The notes under the pieces are model-generated. The model saw only the letters and a program-made list of their open reading frames with translations. It made no database searches and had not been told where the DNA came from. The translations under genes and the position numbers were made by a program. This document shows, in pieces, positions 23,912-35,412 of a stretch of DNA of 64,000 bases (positions are counted from its first letter, which is position 1; every line of letters starts with the position of its first letter). Origin of the DNA: Adineta ricciae (Eukaryota > Rotifera > Eurotatoria > Adinetida > Adinetidae); assembly GCA_905250025.1 (NCBI GenBank), contig CAJNOJ010000383.1, forward strand, positions 21,495-85,494. Direction: 5' to 3'.

Positions 23912-23963
23912 AAGTATCATTCCGAAAACAGAACACAGCTGTTCTGTTATCGGGATGGTACTT
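23912..23963. repeat. Imperfect palindrome at block 1 copy B left edge
   Basis: Same 24-bp-arm palindrome as 3566-3617, here centred on CAGCTG. It marks the place where the two copies begin to align. Confidence 0.7.
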
Positions 23964-24846
23964 ACGGGCTGTGAGCGCTTTTGTTGTGTTTTAGGAGCAA
24001 AAAATCTGTAGATAGACAATTTACGATGTTCTAGAAAATGTTCGTCAATAAGAATAAAGCATTTGTACTATGCTATTCTAAAAATTTGCAGTAACGTGTT
24101 GGGTTCACTTCCTACGACCTTTAAATCGCGATATGAATGGCCGTAAAATTAAGTGGTTCAGATGCAGTCCCAGTTTCTAGCGATGTTAGAAAGCCGTCAT
24201 AATTAACGTGTTCCTACAGCACGGAAAACCATGGTATTTATCATAAAATTTTCTTGTGAGGGTCATAGTAGATTTTTGGGTAATCTACTCATTTATGTTT
24301 ATTTCTTGAAATGCGGTGTATCAATTCAAGACCTTCTCGAAAGAATTTATGAATGCATCGATTTTTCTCTCATGCAATCTTTCTTAAGAATATAACATAA
24401 ATGATAGATAGAATTTTGTTCTGTTCTGCTTATGAGTGCAAGAAGAACGGCATGAGTTTTTTCATTCATTGCTGATTAATACTTTGGCTAAACTTATGTG
24501 ACTGTACGTTAAAATTAATCATTTTTTATGTTTTATTCGACACTAAAAGAAATACGTTGAGTTTGTACCTTGGCAATGGCTCCATTTTTTTTCCTTCTCA
24601 ATCGTTCAGTGTATTCATGATTGAAAAAGAAAACAAATCGAGTGAAAAGAATGTGACCGTAACTATAACTACAAATAAACATAAAAAGAAAACTGACGCT
24701 GAAAAGAGGTAAAATTTACAAAGAATTTATTCTTTTTTTCTCACAAGAAAAAGTCCAAGTAAAATCCAACATTTAAAGTGAATGCCTTTCAATGTTAAAT
24801 ATTCCTCGGAATTCAAAAATAAATTCATCGATTAATCTCATGAAAT

Positions 24847-27110
24847 ATGTTCATTAATAAGAATAAATCTCGTCGAAAACTTTTGTTATATTTTATTTGC
24901 TTAAGTTCATCGCTTCTTTTCATATGTTATTATTCAATAATAAATATTTTTCAACCATTCATTCCTAAAGTTCGTATTCGACCTGAAAGGAAAGATCCGT
25001 TTAAGAAAATCTTTATTTCGCATTATACAACAACATATGGAAAACGAACTGATTCAAAATCAAAACTTTTCAGTAACAATTTAGAAAATATTTGTGCTTT
25101 ACTTGATCCAGAAGAATATCCATATGCTAATGCAGTTTTTGTTAGTTTAATTGATTTAGTTCATTTACCAACTTTACCGAATACAAATGAATCTTATAGA
25201 AAAAAATATCAATCCCAATTCTGGTTATTACATACTGAAGAATCTCCGAGGAAATCTTATGAAACAGTTCAATTAAATGATATTACAGATCTTGATGATT
25301 GGTTTAATTTAACAGCAACATTAAAGCCTGAATCAGATATTCATATTCAATATAAAGTACGTATCTTTTTATTTTTATAGTATAGCATTGCTTTAAACGA
25401 AGAAATAATATGAAATGAGGAAAAAGTGAAGAAAAACAGCAATGTCGAGTGTCGTGCGATCAAATGTTGAAATAATAGAATTTTATACCGAGAAGAATAA
25501 GCAATGACATATTAGACAGTTCATAGTAACCCATTCATAGAAATGCTAAAGCTAAAATAATAAGATAAGGAATATTCAATAAAAACATAATGAAAATAAT
25601 CAATGCTGCAATCAGGAAAAAGATAATAGACGATTGTTCATTTCATTTCAAGTGAAATCAACTGTCATTTTGCATTGGCAAATCTTTTTCCATTGAACTT
25701 TTACTCTGACATTTTGATCTTGGTCAATCTTCTTTTAGTAAATTTCACACATCTATCCGATTGAATCAGAGATAAAATATGACTTTGTCTCGAGTACATT
25801 TAGTAATTATTAGATTATCTCATTTTTATTCTTTCTATTCAATATTCGTTTCTGTGAATTTTTCTCGAATGGAAATGTCCGCTCATCAGTTAAAACATTA
25901 TTGATTATTTACAATTGAAGTGTTGAGGCGAAAATTCTTTAAAAGAATGAAAAGTATTTAAATGTGCAAGAATTTTTGCTATTTAACAGTATTTCAACAT
26001 ATAATGAAAACGTTTTGTTCAGATAAATAAAAATCTTCTGTTTTATGTTTTTTTTAGGGATATCGAATTAAACCTGAAATAATCAGTTTTCTCGAGAAGA
26101 AATTAAATAAAACATATCCTCGTACAAATTTTTCTCAATTTATTCTTAAACAAGATTTCTTTGAAAAAACGAATTCATCATATATGAAAACACTTGCAAA
26201 TGTTTTAAGCCATGAAATTAATCTTCGACAAGATCATTATGCAAATGCTTGTCCGTATACTTGCAATACACCTTTATCAAATGATCTAACAGTATATCTT
26301 CAACCATATTTAAAGCCAAGAAATTTTCAAATGAAAAATCGAAATATTGTTTATATCGCATGGTTCGTATCAAATTGCAACACTCATTCCAATCGAGAAG
26401 AATATGTTTCAAAATTACGATCACAAAAAGGTATTCAAATTGATGTATTTGGTTTTTGTTCATCGTTCTTTAATTCACGTCGTGTGTCAGAAAGATGTCG
26501 AAAAGGAATACCGAATTGTACTTTAGATATTTTAACAAAATATCGTTTCTATTTATCATTTGAAAATTCGAAATGTGACACTTATATTACTGAAAAATAT
26601 TGGATAAATGGACTTAATCAACATGCTGTTCCAATTGTTTTAGGAGCTTCAAGAGAACAGTATAAACGTATTGGAGTACCTTATTCATATATTCATGTTG
26701 ATGATTATCAATCAGTTGAACAACTTGCTGAAGAACTTCATCGGTTAAATCAAAATGATTCAGAATACATGAAATATCTTCAATGGACACAATTATATGA
26801 TGTTGGAAGTGATTATATGCCTACGATATTATATGATATACATTCGACACTTTGTTTTCTTGGTCACTATCAGCGTTTATATGAAATGGGAAAAGTAAAT
26901 CAAGAAAGTAAATATTTACTTGAATTAATTCGTTACTTATTTTCCATAAAAAATATGACTTTGAAGAATTTTAATTGGGATACAGCAACAACAAAAATAA
27001 TTAAAATTAGTGATTTTTATAATCCAAAAGTTAATTGTTGGGATTATGATTATCCATCAATCTTTAAAAGAATTTGGAATTTCTTTTCTATTTGGACAAA
27101 GCTATTTTAA
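24847..27110 (+). CDS. Alpha-1,3-fucosyltransferase (GT10), copy B
   Basis: Exons 24847-25356 and 26058-27110 join in frame to 520 aa. The intron is 701 bp, longer than in copy A; extra AT-rich DNA is present around 25880-26040. The N-terminal membrane anchor, stem and GT10 motif (RFYLSFENSKCDTYITEKYW, VPIVLG) are all conserved with copy A at 4545-6674. Changes are mostly conservative (for example IDIF/IDVF, RRL/RRV, IAV/IGV). Both copies are intact, so they are either two functional paralogues or the two alleles of one locus. Confidence 0.92.
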
Positions 27111-28301
27111 TTAATTAGTTTTATTTGAAAACTATTTTGTTTTTCTTTTGTTAATCAAATGAACATCTTATTTCACAAATCAAACTTTGTAAAAGGACAT
27201 TTATGATATGCCGATTACTCATAGTGATATTTATTCCTGCTATTTTCATGAATATCTCTCATACTCGTAGGAAAGATTAGATTTTATTCATTAACACAAT
27301 TCAATAGTGCTATGTAGGGATCAATGCCCATTAAAATACCTCAGCGTATTACTTCACTTGTCCTTGGGACGAGTGTAATGATTTTTTCTTTCATAATACT
27401 GGATCATTAAGAAATGGTCTATGCAAAATAATTATAATTGAAAGTCTTATAAAGAAGTGCAAACGATAGGTCAAAAAGTAATGTAATAGTTGTCAATGCA
27501 GAGCTATTTATGGCAAAAGCAAAACCGTTGAAGAACTTCCAAATAATGCGTTTTGTAGCCCTATCGAAGGGGCAGTTTCTGACAAAGTTTGATGAGTGGA
27601 TGTTTTTCCTGAGACAGACACAATTCATCACGCTGAATCCATGGTTATCGCTTTTAATACGAAAACAAAATGAAACTGATCCGAAATTGTCTTCTTCGTG
27701 CTTCTTACTACTGTATGATTAGAAGCGTTAAGTATAGGATATGTTAACCTGTCAAAAGCCCTACACAACCATACAAAAAACTGTTTTATTTCATTTTTCG
27801 AAATTTTATAGGGAGCCTACCAATCAGATATTTATCGCTTTTTTATTTTTTTTCGTACGATAGTAAATCGATCATAAGTCCCCTTAAGTACTTCATAGAT
27901 TAAACTTATTATAGACTGTTCGACGCACCTTGAATAGCTCTACAAGATGGCATAGATACCTTCTCAATCTGGGATATATCGTCTTATCCGACAGAGCCCT
28001 TTCATTGATATTAGTTGATAAAAGCCTTGGTTTTTTGTATGAAGGGTTTCTTTGTTTATTTTCCAAGTACAATCGTTACGATGATTCAATGATTCAGAAG
28101 GTAAAATAATAGCTAAGACGTACGTGATGATGAATGAGAACGTCGAAATCATGACTAAGTGACTATCATATTATCGGGCCATGCGTTAATCCTTTTATGA
28201 TTTTCTTTATTATTTCCTTTTTGGCTCACGTTTATTAGATAATTATAAATCGTATCGTTTAGTATTATATAGGCATCTTATTTCAACATATTCAAGGAGA
28301 A
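27111..28301. other. Block 1 spacer, copy B
   Basis: Collinear with 6675-7883. It holds the frameshifted counterpart (minus, 28152-27964) of the possible small secreted protein and the second 84-bp repeat. No intact gene is seen. Confidence 0.35.
27919..28002 (-). repeat. 84-bp dispersed repeat, copy 2
   Basis: Matches 7539-7622 and 40138-40221. The minus-strand frame reads ALSDKTIYPRLRRYLCHLVE and continues LFKVRR. Confidence 0.75.
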
Positions 28302-28580
28302 ATGATGAATACAATGGGATTAGACAAAGCGGTTCGTTCATCGTCAACTTTTCAACGATTTCTTCACTGGATCGAGGATAAGAAAAAATATGTCGATGAA
28401 TTCTCAGATAAACTAGGAACAATAGAAGAATTCGTTGAAGTTATTCGAAATGTAATACAAGGCAATATTCTAAATCTATCGTGCTGCTTCTGTTTTGGTA
28501 TAACTATGACAATATCTGTTACAAGTATTGCAGTTGGTGTTGGACTTGGAACAGGTATTGGATGTTTTCAAAATAATTAA
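28302..28580 (+). CDS. Small single-pass glycine-zipper membrane protein, copy B
   Basis: 92 aa, counterpart of 7884-8174 with the same charged N-terminal half and glycine-rich C-terminal membrane segment. Substitutions are conservative (Q/H, A/V, D/E, I/V) and the frame is intact, which supports selection. It is again tail-to-tail with its partner gene, with 113 bp between the stop codons. Function unknown. Confidence 0.65.
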   Translation: MMNTMGLDKAVRSSSTFQRFLHWIEDKKKYVDEFSDKLGTIEEFVEVIRNVIQGNILNLSCCFCFGITMTISVTSIAVGVGLGTGIGCFQNN

Positions 28581-28693
28581 AACTATTCCAACTAGCATGA
28601 AATTTAGAATTGTTATTTAATCGATATTTTTCGAATAAATTACATGTTTAAATTTGAAAAAACTCTTTATTAGTCAAATTATCAGTCATAAGA

Positions 28694-29144
28694 TTATCCA
28701 ATTGAAATAGTCGAGACCTCGACTATACTAGTAGTGCTATTTGTAGTATTGAACAAAAATTCCGCAGCTTTATCACAATTTAATCCAACACCAACACCAA
28801 CCCCAACTCCAATTCCAATAGAAATTCCAATACTAATTGTAGCCATAGAAATTGATAGACATGAGAAAGGATTCAAATTAAAAAAATAGCCTAATATATA
28901 AATCGGTATTGTCATTGATAGATCGTAGATTGTACCAATACATTCTAATATCAAAATAAATATTCCCCACCGAGAAAATTCATTTCCAAACCTTCCTTTT
29001 TTCGTTGGATATACATCTTTCAAACGAGTCATTATACTTTCTATATAAAATAATAAAAAAACATCGTTACAAATAACTCTATTTGATATCTTTACCTCTT
29101 ATATTAAAAATCTGGCCAATACACTCGAGAAAAGCTTCTGCCAT
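28694..29144 (-). CDS. Small multi-pass glycine-zipper membrane protein, copy B
   Basis: Exon 1 is 29144-29096 (MAEAFLECIGQIFNIR) and exon 2 is 29040-28694, with a 53-bp intron; the phase is the same as in copy A. The membrane segments and the glycine-rich stretch (GISIGIGVGVGVGVGLN) are nearly unchanged, while the hydrophilic part near the exon junction (TRLKDVYPTKKGRFGNE) is the most divergent. Retained splice sites and frame argue for a functional gene of unknown role. Confidence 0.65.
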
Positions 29145-29552
29145 TAGACGAAATTGAAAAAAGAATCAAATACACTATTGACTATAACGCTATTCGATCT
29201 ATCATTTATACTAGTCACAGAAAATATCGTTCTACACGAATTACCTTTATATGCGCTGTGTTTGTTATGATAGACAAAACGGAAGTACAGAATATCGAAA
29301 TATTTTTCATGATCTTATAGATTTCAGATTGATGAAAGTCTAGAGAATAGAAGTTTTTTTAAAGTAATTGTTTTTTCCATAAATTATACATGAAATCTAG
29401 ACCATATAATTTTGAAAAAAAAAGAATTTAAAATGCAATCTTTTTCCTTTTATAAAGAAAGTAAAAGTGAATAAAGCATATCTTTGATGACGTCCTTTGA
29501 ATAGTTTCTTTTAAGAATTTGAAAGAAAGATTCAAATATTAACTTTTTTAAA
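29145..29552. other. Short spacer, copy B
   Basis: AT-rich counterpart of 8741-9138, with no motif recognised. Confidence 0.3.
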
Positions 29553-30668
29553 ATGCAACCAATAGATGAGATTGTTAGTTCAGGTCGCCTGAAACATTTT
29601 GTTGAACAACGTCGTCGATCAATTGTAATTGATTATTTAATTGCAACATCAACACACGTGTTACGAAGTGTCGGTTGTACTTACTCGAAACTCAATCAAT
29701 TTTTCTGGATATGTTCATTTATGATAACATTTGATAGCATGTCTGATTTTGTTATATCATCAATTTTACAATACTATGCATATCCAACACTAACAAAATT
29801 TGAAATTCGGCTCGATCGTCATATGTTATTACCTTCTGTAAAACTGTTTGTAGTGGAAATCCTTATCGTTATGATAAAATAAATCAATCATTAGCTTTAT
29901 ATTTCTATCGTTTTAGTTCGTCGAATGCAACATTTCATCAAACTATTCTCAATTCATTATACATTCCATTAATTATTGATTTATTTAGTCGAAATCAAAC
30001 AAATGAATTACTATTGGAAAACATCAAGAACAGTGTTTACTATAGGTGATTGGGGTGATTCACTTATTGACCAAGAAGGTTTATCCTTATAGCTTTATGT
30101 TCCACAAGAACTCTTTTTCTCTTTTAACGTACTTACGAATGATGAGAAACTTATTTTTGCTAAACATGAATTATTGTCTAATGATTATCTACAATCAAAA
30201 TTGTGTTCACGATGTGTATCATAATGTAAACATAAATTTTCAAAGATCTATCAGTGCATTGGGCATGCGCACCCTTCGATGGTAATAATGAATATTAGCG
30301 AGGATTAATCTTGAATAATTCATCGAATATCAGTGTTTTACTGCCGAGTGATAGTGCACAACGTTTTGATTATTATTTTGATCAAAATTATATGAAAGTC
30401 CAAATATCGTGTGGTAGTAAATATACTATCGAATATAACCAAGAAACTAAATTAACATTTATTGATACTTTTTCTGCCATCAGCGAACAAAAGGATTGTA
30501 AATGTAGAAAAATGAAAATTATTCATATTTTTATTTCAATGGATTGGATTGAGTGTTTTAAGTGTCATTGAGTTATGTGAATTAATCTGTCGACTTTTTC
30601 ATCATTCTATCGTTATACACAAAAATAAAGCAAAGTCCACTGTAACACCAATGACAATGATAAAATAA
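29553..30668 (+). pseudogene. DEG/ENaC-like sodium channel remnant, copy B
   Basis: Starts like copy A (MQPIDEIVSSGRLKHFVEQR), with FFWICSFMITFDSM and SSILQYYAYPTLTKFEIR in one frame. It then loses the frame near 29830, where copy A still reads VTVCIGNPYRY. Further pieces follow in other frames: SLIDQEGLSL near 30065, then ISVLLPSDSAQRFDYYFDQN at 30311-30571. A hydrophobic helix QWIGLSVLSVIELCELI ending at 30668 resembles the second transmembrane segment of DEG/ENaC channels. This copy keeps part of the extracellular region lost in copy A, so the two copies decayed independently. Confidence 0.7.
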
Positions 30669-30782
30669 TTGATCCTTCTCATTAATTTATACTCCCTAAT
30701 TAAATATCATTCAAGCTGAATTTTAAATCGCGTTTTCTTTTATTTGTTAATTGTAGAAAGGAAAAGAACATAAATAGTTCGT

Positions 30783-31277
30783 TTATTTTCCATTTTGAAA
30801 TCGTTCTTTCATTCGGTTAGAACCACGAATACAGTTGTTACACAAATAACTATAATCTTTGCCACCCGCTTTTACTAAATCACCTAATCCTACTGATTGA
30901 GATCCAGCATTCACGGGAGAACCATGTGGTTTCCATTTACTTGACATACGCGTACGTTGTGTGTCAACAACAACTGTCTGAGAATTGTGACCAAAACCAG
31001 GTCCTTTATGAACGAGAAACTTTTGACCATCTTGTAATGTTGCTACTTGACCTCGATGATTAATACCGATTTTATCCAAATGTTTGGCAATATCAACACC
31101 ATATACTGGTTTGATGTCTAATGGACGACGATATTCTTGAATTGATTGTATTCGTTGATTGTATAAACCGTTTAAAGCTTGTTGATTATGAGTATGAGGA
31201 TATCGTTGCGATTGGAAAAACGCCTGGCTCACTGTTGATACAACGAGCAGAAGCGTAAATGTATAAACCAAACCCAT
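30783..31277 (-). CDS. Secreted 164-aa protein, copy B
   Basis: Intact counterpart of 10234-10728 with the same signal peptide and domain (GQKFLVHKGPGFG, QTVVVDTQRTRMSSKWKP, LVKAGGKDYSYLCNNC). Only about ten residues differ, including FPNNCIRGC to LCNNCIRGS, which alters cysteine placement. The TATA box 91 bp upstream is retained. Family not recognised. Confidence 0.75.
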   Translation of the reverse strand: MGLVYTFTLLLVVSTVSQAFFQSQRYPHTHNQQALNGLYNQRIQSIQEYRRPLDIKPVYGVDIAKHLDKIGINHRGQVATLQDGQKFLVHKGPGFGHNSQTVVVDTQRTRMSSKWKPHGSPVNAGSQSVGLGDLVKAGGKDYSYLCNNCIRGSNRMKERFQNGK

Positions 31278-31367
31278 TTGGAACAGAATAGATGTAATAT
31301 TATTTAAAATATAATTTTACCTGCCAGCTATTTTTCCTTACTACAAATACATGGAAAGAGTATTCTT

Positions 31368-31375
31368 CTTATATA
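31368..31375 (-). promoter_or_regulatory. TATA box of the secreted 164-aa gene, copy B
   Basis: TATATAAG on the minus strand, at the same 91-bp distance from the ATG as in copy A. Confidence 0.55.
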
Positions 31376-31377
31376 CC

Positions 31378-32337
31378 CTATGCCCTATCAATACTTCCTC
31401 TTCTATACAACAATTTATCTTTGATAGTTCCTCGCTAAAGTATTGACCTTTTACTTCCTTTATGATAGAATAAGTGCCGAACTATAAACATGATCGATAC
31501 GTCAGTGTATGAAAACTGATTCTTGTTCTATAACGACTAGAGATGCATCAATGTAGGAACACGCACTATGCGGTAGCATGTGTCCTTCGCAATTTTCTAG
31601 ATAAGAATAAAATTTCCAACATATTCATTCATGATTTCTTTCAAATAATTAAGCAGATAAGAAACCTATTTTATCATTGCTGTCTACAAGTTAAGGAAGA
31701 AAAAATATCATTCGAACATAGTTACCCGCTGAAATCTTTACATATCTGTCCTTTCTAGAATTAGTGAAGACTTTTTGAGATATCAAGTCTTGTTCTGATT
31801 CGATTGTCCGCTCTGTAAAAATTGTCAGTCTTACTGTGAAAAATAATGATGCAGATAATGTAAAGTGGCATTGCTTATTCCCTGCACGAATCAGTCAATT
31901 GAAGATTTCACATGTCGGTGCGATTTATCTTATATTTCTAATCAACTTACGTTTGCTAACATTGGAATATGGTACTTGTGCTTAATTTGGCAGTATTCGC
32001 TCGCGAAACTACTCTATTTTGCAAGATGTTCGTGTCTGTAGCGGTAAGTAAAATGTTCAAAGTGTGAATTAAAATGACACACTCTTTTGTATACATAGCG
32101 TTCTCCATATTCTCGGCTTATTATACAAAATCTATCAATGGTTTTTCGTAACTTCGAGCATGCAAAGCTACATATATCGGAAGATTAGGCTTTAGTAATA
32201 CATGGATAGGTGCGCATAATTGTCATGTTTTCCATACTGCACACGCTTGTGAACAATTTCGGTCTAAACTTTCCATCTTGCGTCATTTTACTAGCAATGA
32301 ATCAGTATGTGATAATAAATCCATAAGTATATGACTC
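31378..32337. other. Block 1 spacer with weak remnants, copy B
   Basis: Counterpart of 10829-11907 with several small deletions. The same broken leucine-rich-like pieces are present and no intact gene is seen. Confidence 0.3.
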
Positions 32338-32866
32338 ATGTTTAATGCATACACTATTTTCTGTTTTAAATTTATTTATTTAGTTATGGACATTATACCG
32401 GTCAGCGCTGGTGATCTAAACCAAAAACGTACAGCGAATGAGTGGGCCGATATTCAACAATTCGAATGTGAAGGTATTTTATACTCGACTTTTTGCTCTC
32501 ATGAGGATTATGGTGATCATGAACCACCGCTTCATTCGAATAAAATAACAAATCCTGGAAACTTTTATGACAATGGAGACCACTAACTAAAATACTCCAT
32601 TACACGACTTTCTTTTAACTATCATCCGTGCCATTGATAATCCTTCCATAGAACATATAGGTACCAATTCCGATCGAGCTCATGAATTTCTTAATGATCG
32701 TGAAACATATAACAAAAAAGCATTGGAATATACGCTTCGATTTGGACGACCACCTTTTTATTCTTTTTTAGCATTCCACTACGAAAAAATGAATGATGAT
32801 TTATTTATGGTTCAGATAAAAGCTTCACAGTTAGAGTGTGAAATTATATCACTTCGGATTTATTAA
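32338..32866 (+). pseudogene. Ubiquitin-conjugating enzyme (E2) remnant, copy B
   Basis: The N-terminal part (ANEWADIQQFECEGI, HEPPLHSNKITNPGNFYDN) is cut short by a deletion joining two GACAAT motifs. This removes the central beta sheet and the active-site cysteine region that copy A keeps. The C-terminal helices survive in an open frame at 32621-32866 (IIRAIDNPSIEHIGTNSDRA, HEFLNDRETYNKKALEYTLR), typical of the end of a UBC fold. The gene cannot make a functional E2. Confidence 0.75.
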
Positions 32867-32896
32867 AGAATAAGTAATGAGACAATTCTTACGTTT

Positions 32897-34003
32897 TTAT
32901 TCATCATCTGAGGAAGAGTCTATGAAATTATCTATACTTCGATCGAATTGAAGTTTCCATCCTGTGCGGTAATTTATAGATCCGACATTTCCTTTCGACC
33001 AAAATTTTGGCTGAGAAAATTCTTTCCAAATATGATCATCTCCGTATAGATAGTTACGGGATATCAATTCGAATTGCAGTAATTTTGGCCAATGATCTCT
33101 TATTAAAACTTCAAGTTCTTCAGTTGTTAATTGATCATCAGCAGATATATTGTCGATGAATAATCGTTTTACTTCAGGGAAGTGTCTTAATAGAACTTCG
33201 AAATGATGAGATTTAAAGTAGCAATTTGTTTTTAAAGTTAATTTTGTACAGCAATTAAGAACGTTTAATGATGATGACATCACTTCCTCACCATTATTCA
33301 CTTCTAAATAATTGAATTTAATCGTTTTACAACATGGTACTAACGAAGGAATCAATTCAAGAAAAGGCTCGAGATCAATAACATTAGCTTGAAAGTATTC
33401 AATATTTGTTGGTAAGAATGTGACTAAAGGAAGTGTCCTTTCACCAATGTACATGTTCATAACAACATGTTTTAATGATTTTCGTAGATTATCGCTGGAG
33501 TTAAATATAAGTTCCATAAGACGTGTATTATTGTCTTCGTAATTGTCCTGAGGAAATTCATGAAGTTCAACATCAAGTTTTTGCAATTGTGTTAAATTTG
33601 GAAGCTGCTCAATTACTTCGCGAGGATTATGAAACGGAAGACTCCAGCCTTGAAATATAAATGATTGAAGTTGTGTAAATTTTTCTAGTGGATAAAGTAA
33701 GAAAAATTCTGTTTCAGGATATTTTTTCGAGTCATCCGAAAATGTTAAAGATTGAACATTTTCACAACGTATCCATGGCATAATATTTTCGAGATATTGA
33801 ATATGATTGGTTTTATCTATTTTTAAACAGAGATTGTTTGTCAATTGAATAATATGATCGATTCTTGAATTAAGTCCATTAAATTGATTATATAATTCCA
33901 AAACATCGAAATATTCAAATAATGCCATCCATAATTCAGTAGACCAAGATTCAATCGTGGTTCTATCCATATTCTTGTTAACGATATTGTAGTGCGAAAG
34001 CAA
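32897..34003 (-). CDS. F-box-like protein
   Basis: 368 aa; the second methionine (33970, MDRTTIESWS) is the likelier start. The N-terminal 45 residues (TIESWSTELWMALFEYFDVL, ELYNQFNGLNSRIDHII) have the F-box pattern, which recruits an SCF ubiquitin ligase via Skp1. The rest has leucine-spaced segments (FTQLQSFIFQGWSLP, LPNLTQLQKLDVEL, LTLKTNCYFKSHHFEVLLRH) suggesting irregular leucine-rich repeats for substrate binding, with an acidic C-terminus. Many closely similar F-box-like genes are typical of bdelloids. The 5' third is duplicated at 58120-58418. The frame is intact. Confidence 0.75.
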   Translation of the reverse strand: MLSHYNIVNKNMDRTTIESWSTELWMALFEYFDVLELYNQFNGLNSRIDHIIQLTNNLCLKIDKTNHIQYLENIMPWIRCENVQSLTFSDDSKKYPETEFFLLYPLEKFTQLQSFIFQGWSLPFHNPREVIEQLPNLTQLQKLDVELHEFPQDNYEDNNTRLMELIFNSSDNLRKSLKHVVMNMYIGERTLPLVTFLPTNIEYFQANVIDLEPFLELIPSLVPCCKTIKFNYLEVNNGEEVMSSSLNVLNCCTKLTLKTNCYFKSHHFEVLLRHFPEVKRLFIDNISADDQLTTEELEVLIRDHWPKLLQFELISRNYLYGDDHIWKEFSQPKFWSKGNVGSINYRTGWKLQFDRSIDNFIDSSSDDE

Positions 34004-34789
34004 CTGACGTCGTGTTTATGTGTTGTGCACAGTTGTTTATACGAAAGAAAGAAAGAAAGAGAAAAGGATCGACATGATTCATATAGATGTAAAAATCAAA
34101 ATATAAAGGAAGTGCATTTTTCGGAAAGTTTAACATGATGTATAAACGATTTAACTGTTTGCATAGAGGTTTTTTGTTTGTTAACGAATTGAAATATCTC
34201 CGAAGAAATGGTTTGTGATATAAAGCAGCATAAAAACTATACATGACACATATACATGTTATTCTTATTATTGTTTCTATTTACACAACACAATGCAATA
34301 CTAAACAGTGAACAAACTACCAGAGACAAATAACCTTGGATTTCTAAGTATGAAATATTAATAGGAAAAAAACTAAAAGGTTCATCATTTCTACTGTCTT
34401 TTTATTTTATGAATTGTTCGACTGAAAACAATTTGTAAGATAATTTCTAGTCCTTTTATCGACGAATCAATCGATGATATGGAAAGAACGAACATATCTA
34501 CTAGTAAAAATAATTCACCAGTATTTTTCATATTCAGCATTCTATGTGGTAACAAAGAAAACTAAGAAAAGACATATTAATTCTGTTTACTCTCCAATAT
34601 CAACTATGAATGAATTTAATGAGTTAGTTTAACTTTTTTTGCACTTCTCATTTGAGTTTATTGTTTCTCATTAATGAATCACTATGATTATGAAATATAT
34701 GGGCGCGTGCGAGCTTGTGTAATATTTGTACATGACTCGTATCTGTTTGAAAGAAAATTTTGAAATTCGATTGACATTTGTTTTTTTGT
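34004..34789. other. Spacer between divergent genes
   Basis: AT-rich, collinear with 58419-59260 in the second copy. It would contain the F-box gene promoter; no motif identified. Confidence 0.35.
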
Positions 34790-34964
34790 ATGAATGCTAC
34801 GAGTTCCAATCATGCAATCTTTAGACGTAAAGTTGCATTACTTATTGGTAATCAAAACTATTACGGGAACGACGGTCAACTTTATCATACGATCAATGAG
34901 ATCTATGATATTAGTAATGTTTTACGAACTATAATCTGACAAAACGAAAAAGAGATTTATGTTA
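34790..34964 (+). pseudogene. Caspase-like (C14) remnant, truncated copy
   Basis: Begins MNATSSNHAIFRRKVALLIG then NQNYYGNDGQLYHT, the first strand of a caspase/metacaspase-like domain. It stops after about 50 codons. Compared with 59261-59868, roughly 450 bp holding the catalytic His and Cys regions have been deleted; the sequence jumps from ACTATAA to TCTGACAAAA. Confidence 0.65.
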
Positions 34965-35412
34965 ATTATTTCGAAGTATTAATAACGGTGTTTGTATTGA
35001 AAGTAAACATAGACAGAAGCCAACACGTTATGATCGTTTGAGTAATTTCGAGCCAATTTTTCTAATTGATATACCATTGAATACAAATGATGGTAAAAAG
35101 AAAACGAAATGTAAAGAAAGATCAATTGTAAAGTAAATCAAACAATTAATCCGATCCTGTGGTTTTCGTTGTGGTGCTTGATGAATATGAATATTTCATT
35201 GCATTCTAAGAGTAAAACAAGCCAGTAGATTGACATGTCAGACTTGACGAAATTAAGAGCTTGTCTGCTAACATTGAATATTGAATATAAGATTTTGTCA
35301 GATTAAACTTGCCCAGACAATGGTGCATATATCAAACGATGTGATCCTTTGATTGTCTTTATTTATTAATACTCCTGTAGTATTCGTAATGAACAAATAG
35401 TAAATATGCATT
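34965..35412. other. Spacer after caspase remnant
   Basis: Collinear with 59869-60314. No gene recognised. Confidence 0.35.

Larger units (their letters stand above)
23890..32628 (+). repeat. Duplicated block 1, copy B
   Basis: Direct-orientation second copy of 3548-12369. Unlike copy A it continues without a break into the final E2 exon and block 2, so this is probably the ancestral continuous arrangement. Local differences include a longer fucosyltransferase intron, and deletion in the E2 gene of the DNA between two GACAAT motifs still present in copy A. Confidence 0.9.

Noticed and set aside
25880-25895. CTGATGA on the minus strand in the extra DNA of the FucT copy B intron
   Set aside because: No pairing stem II or correctly placed GAAA.
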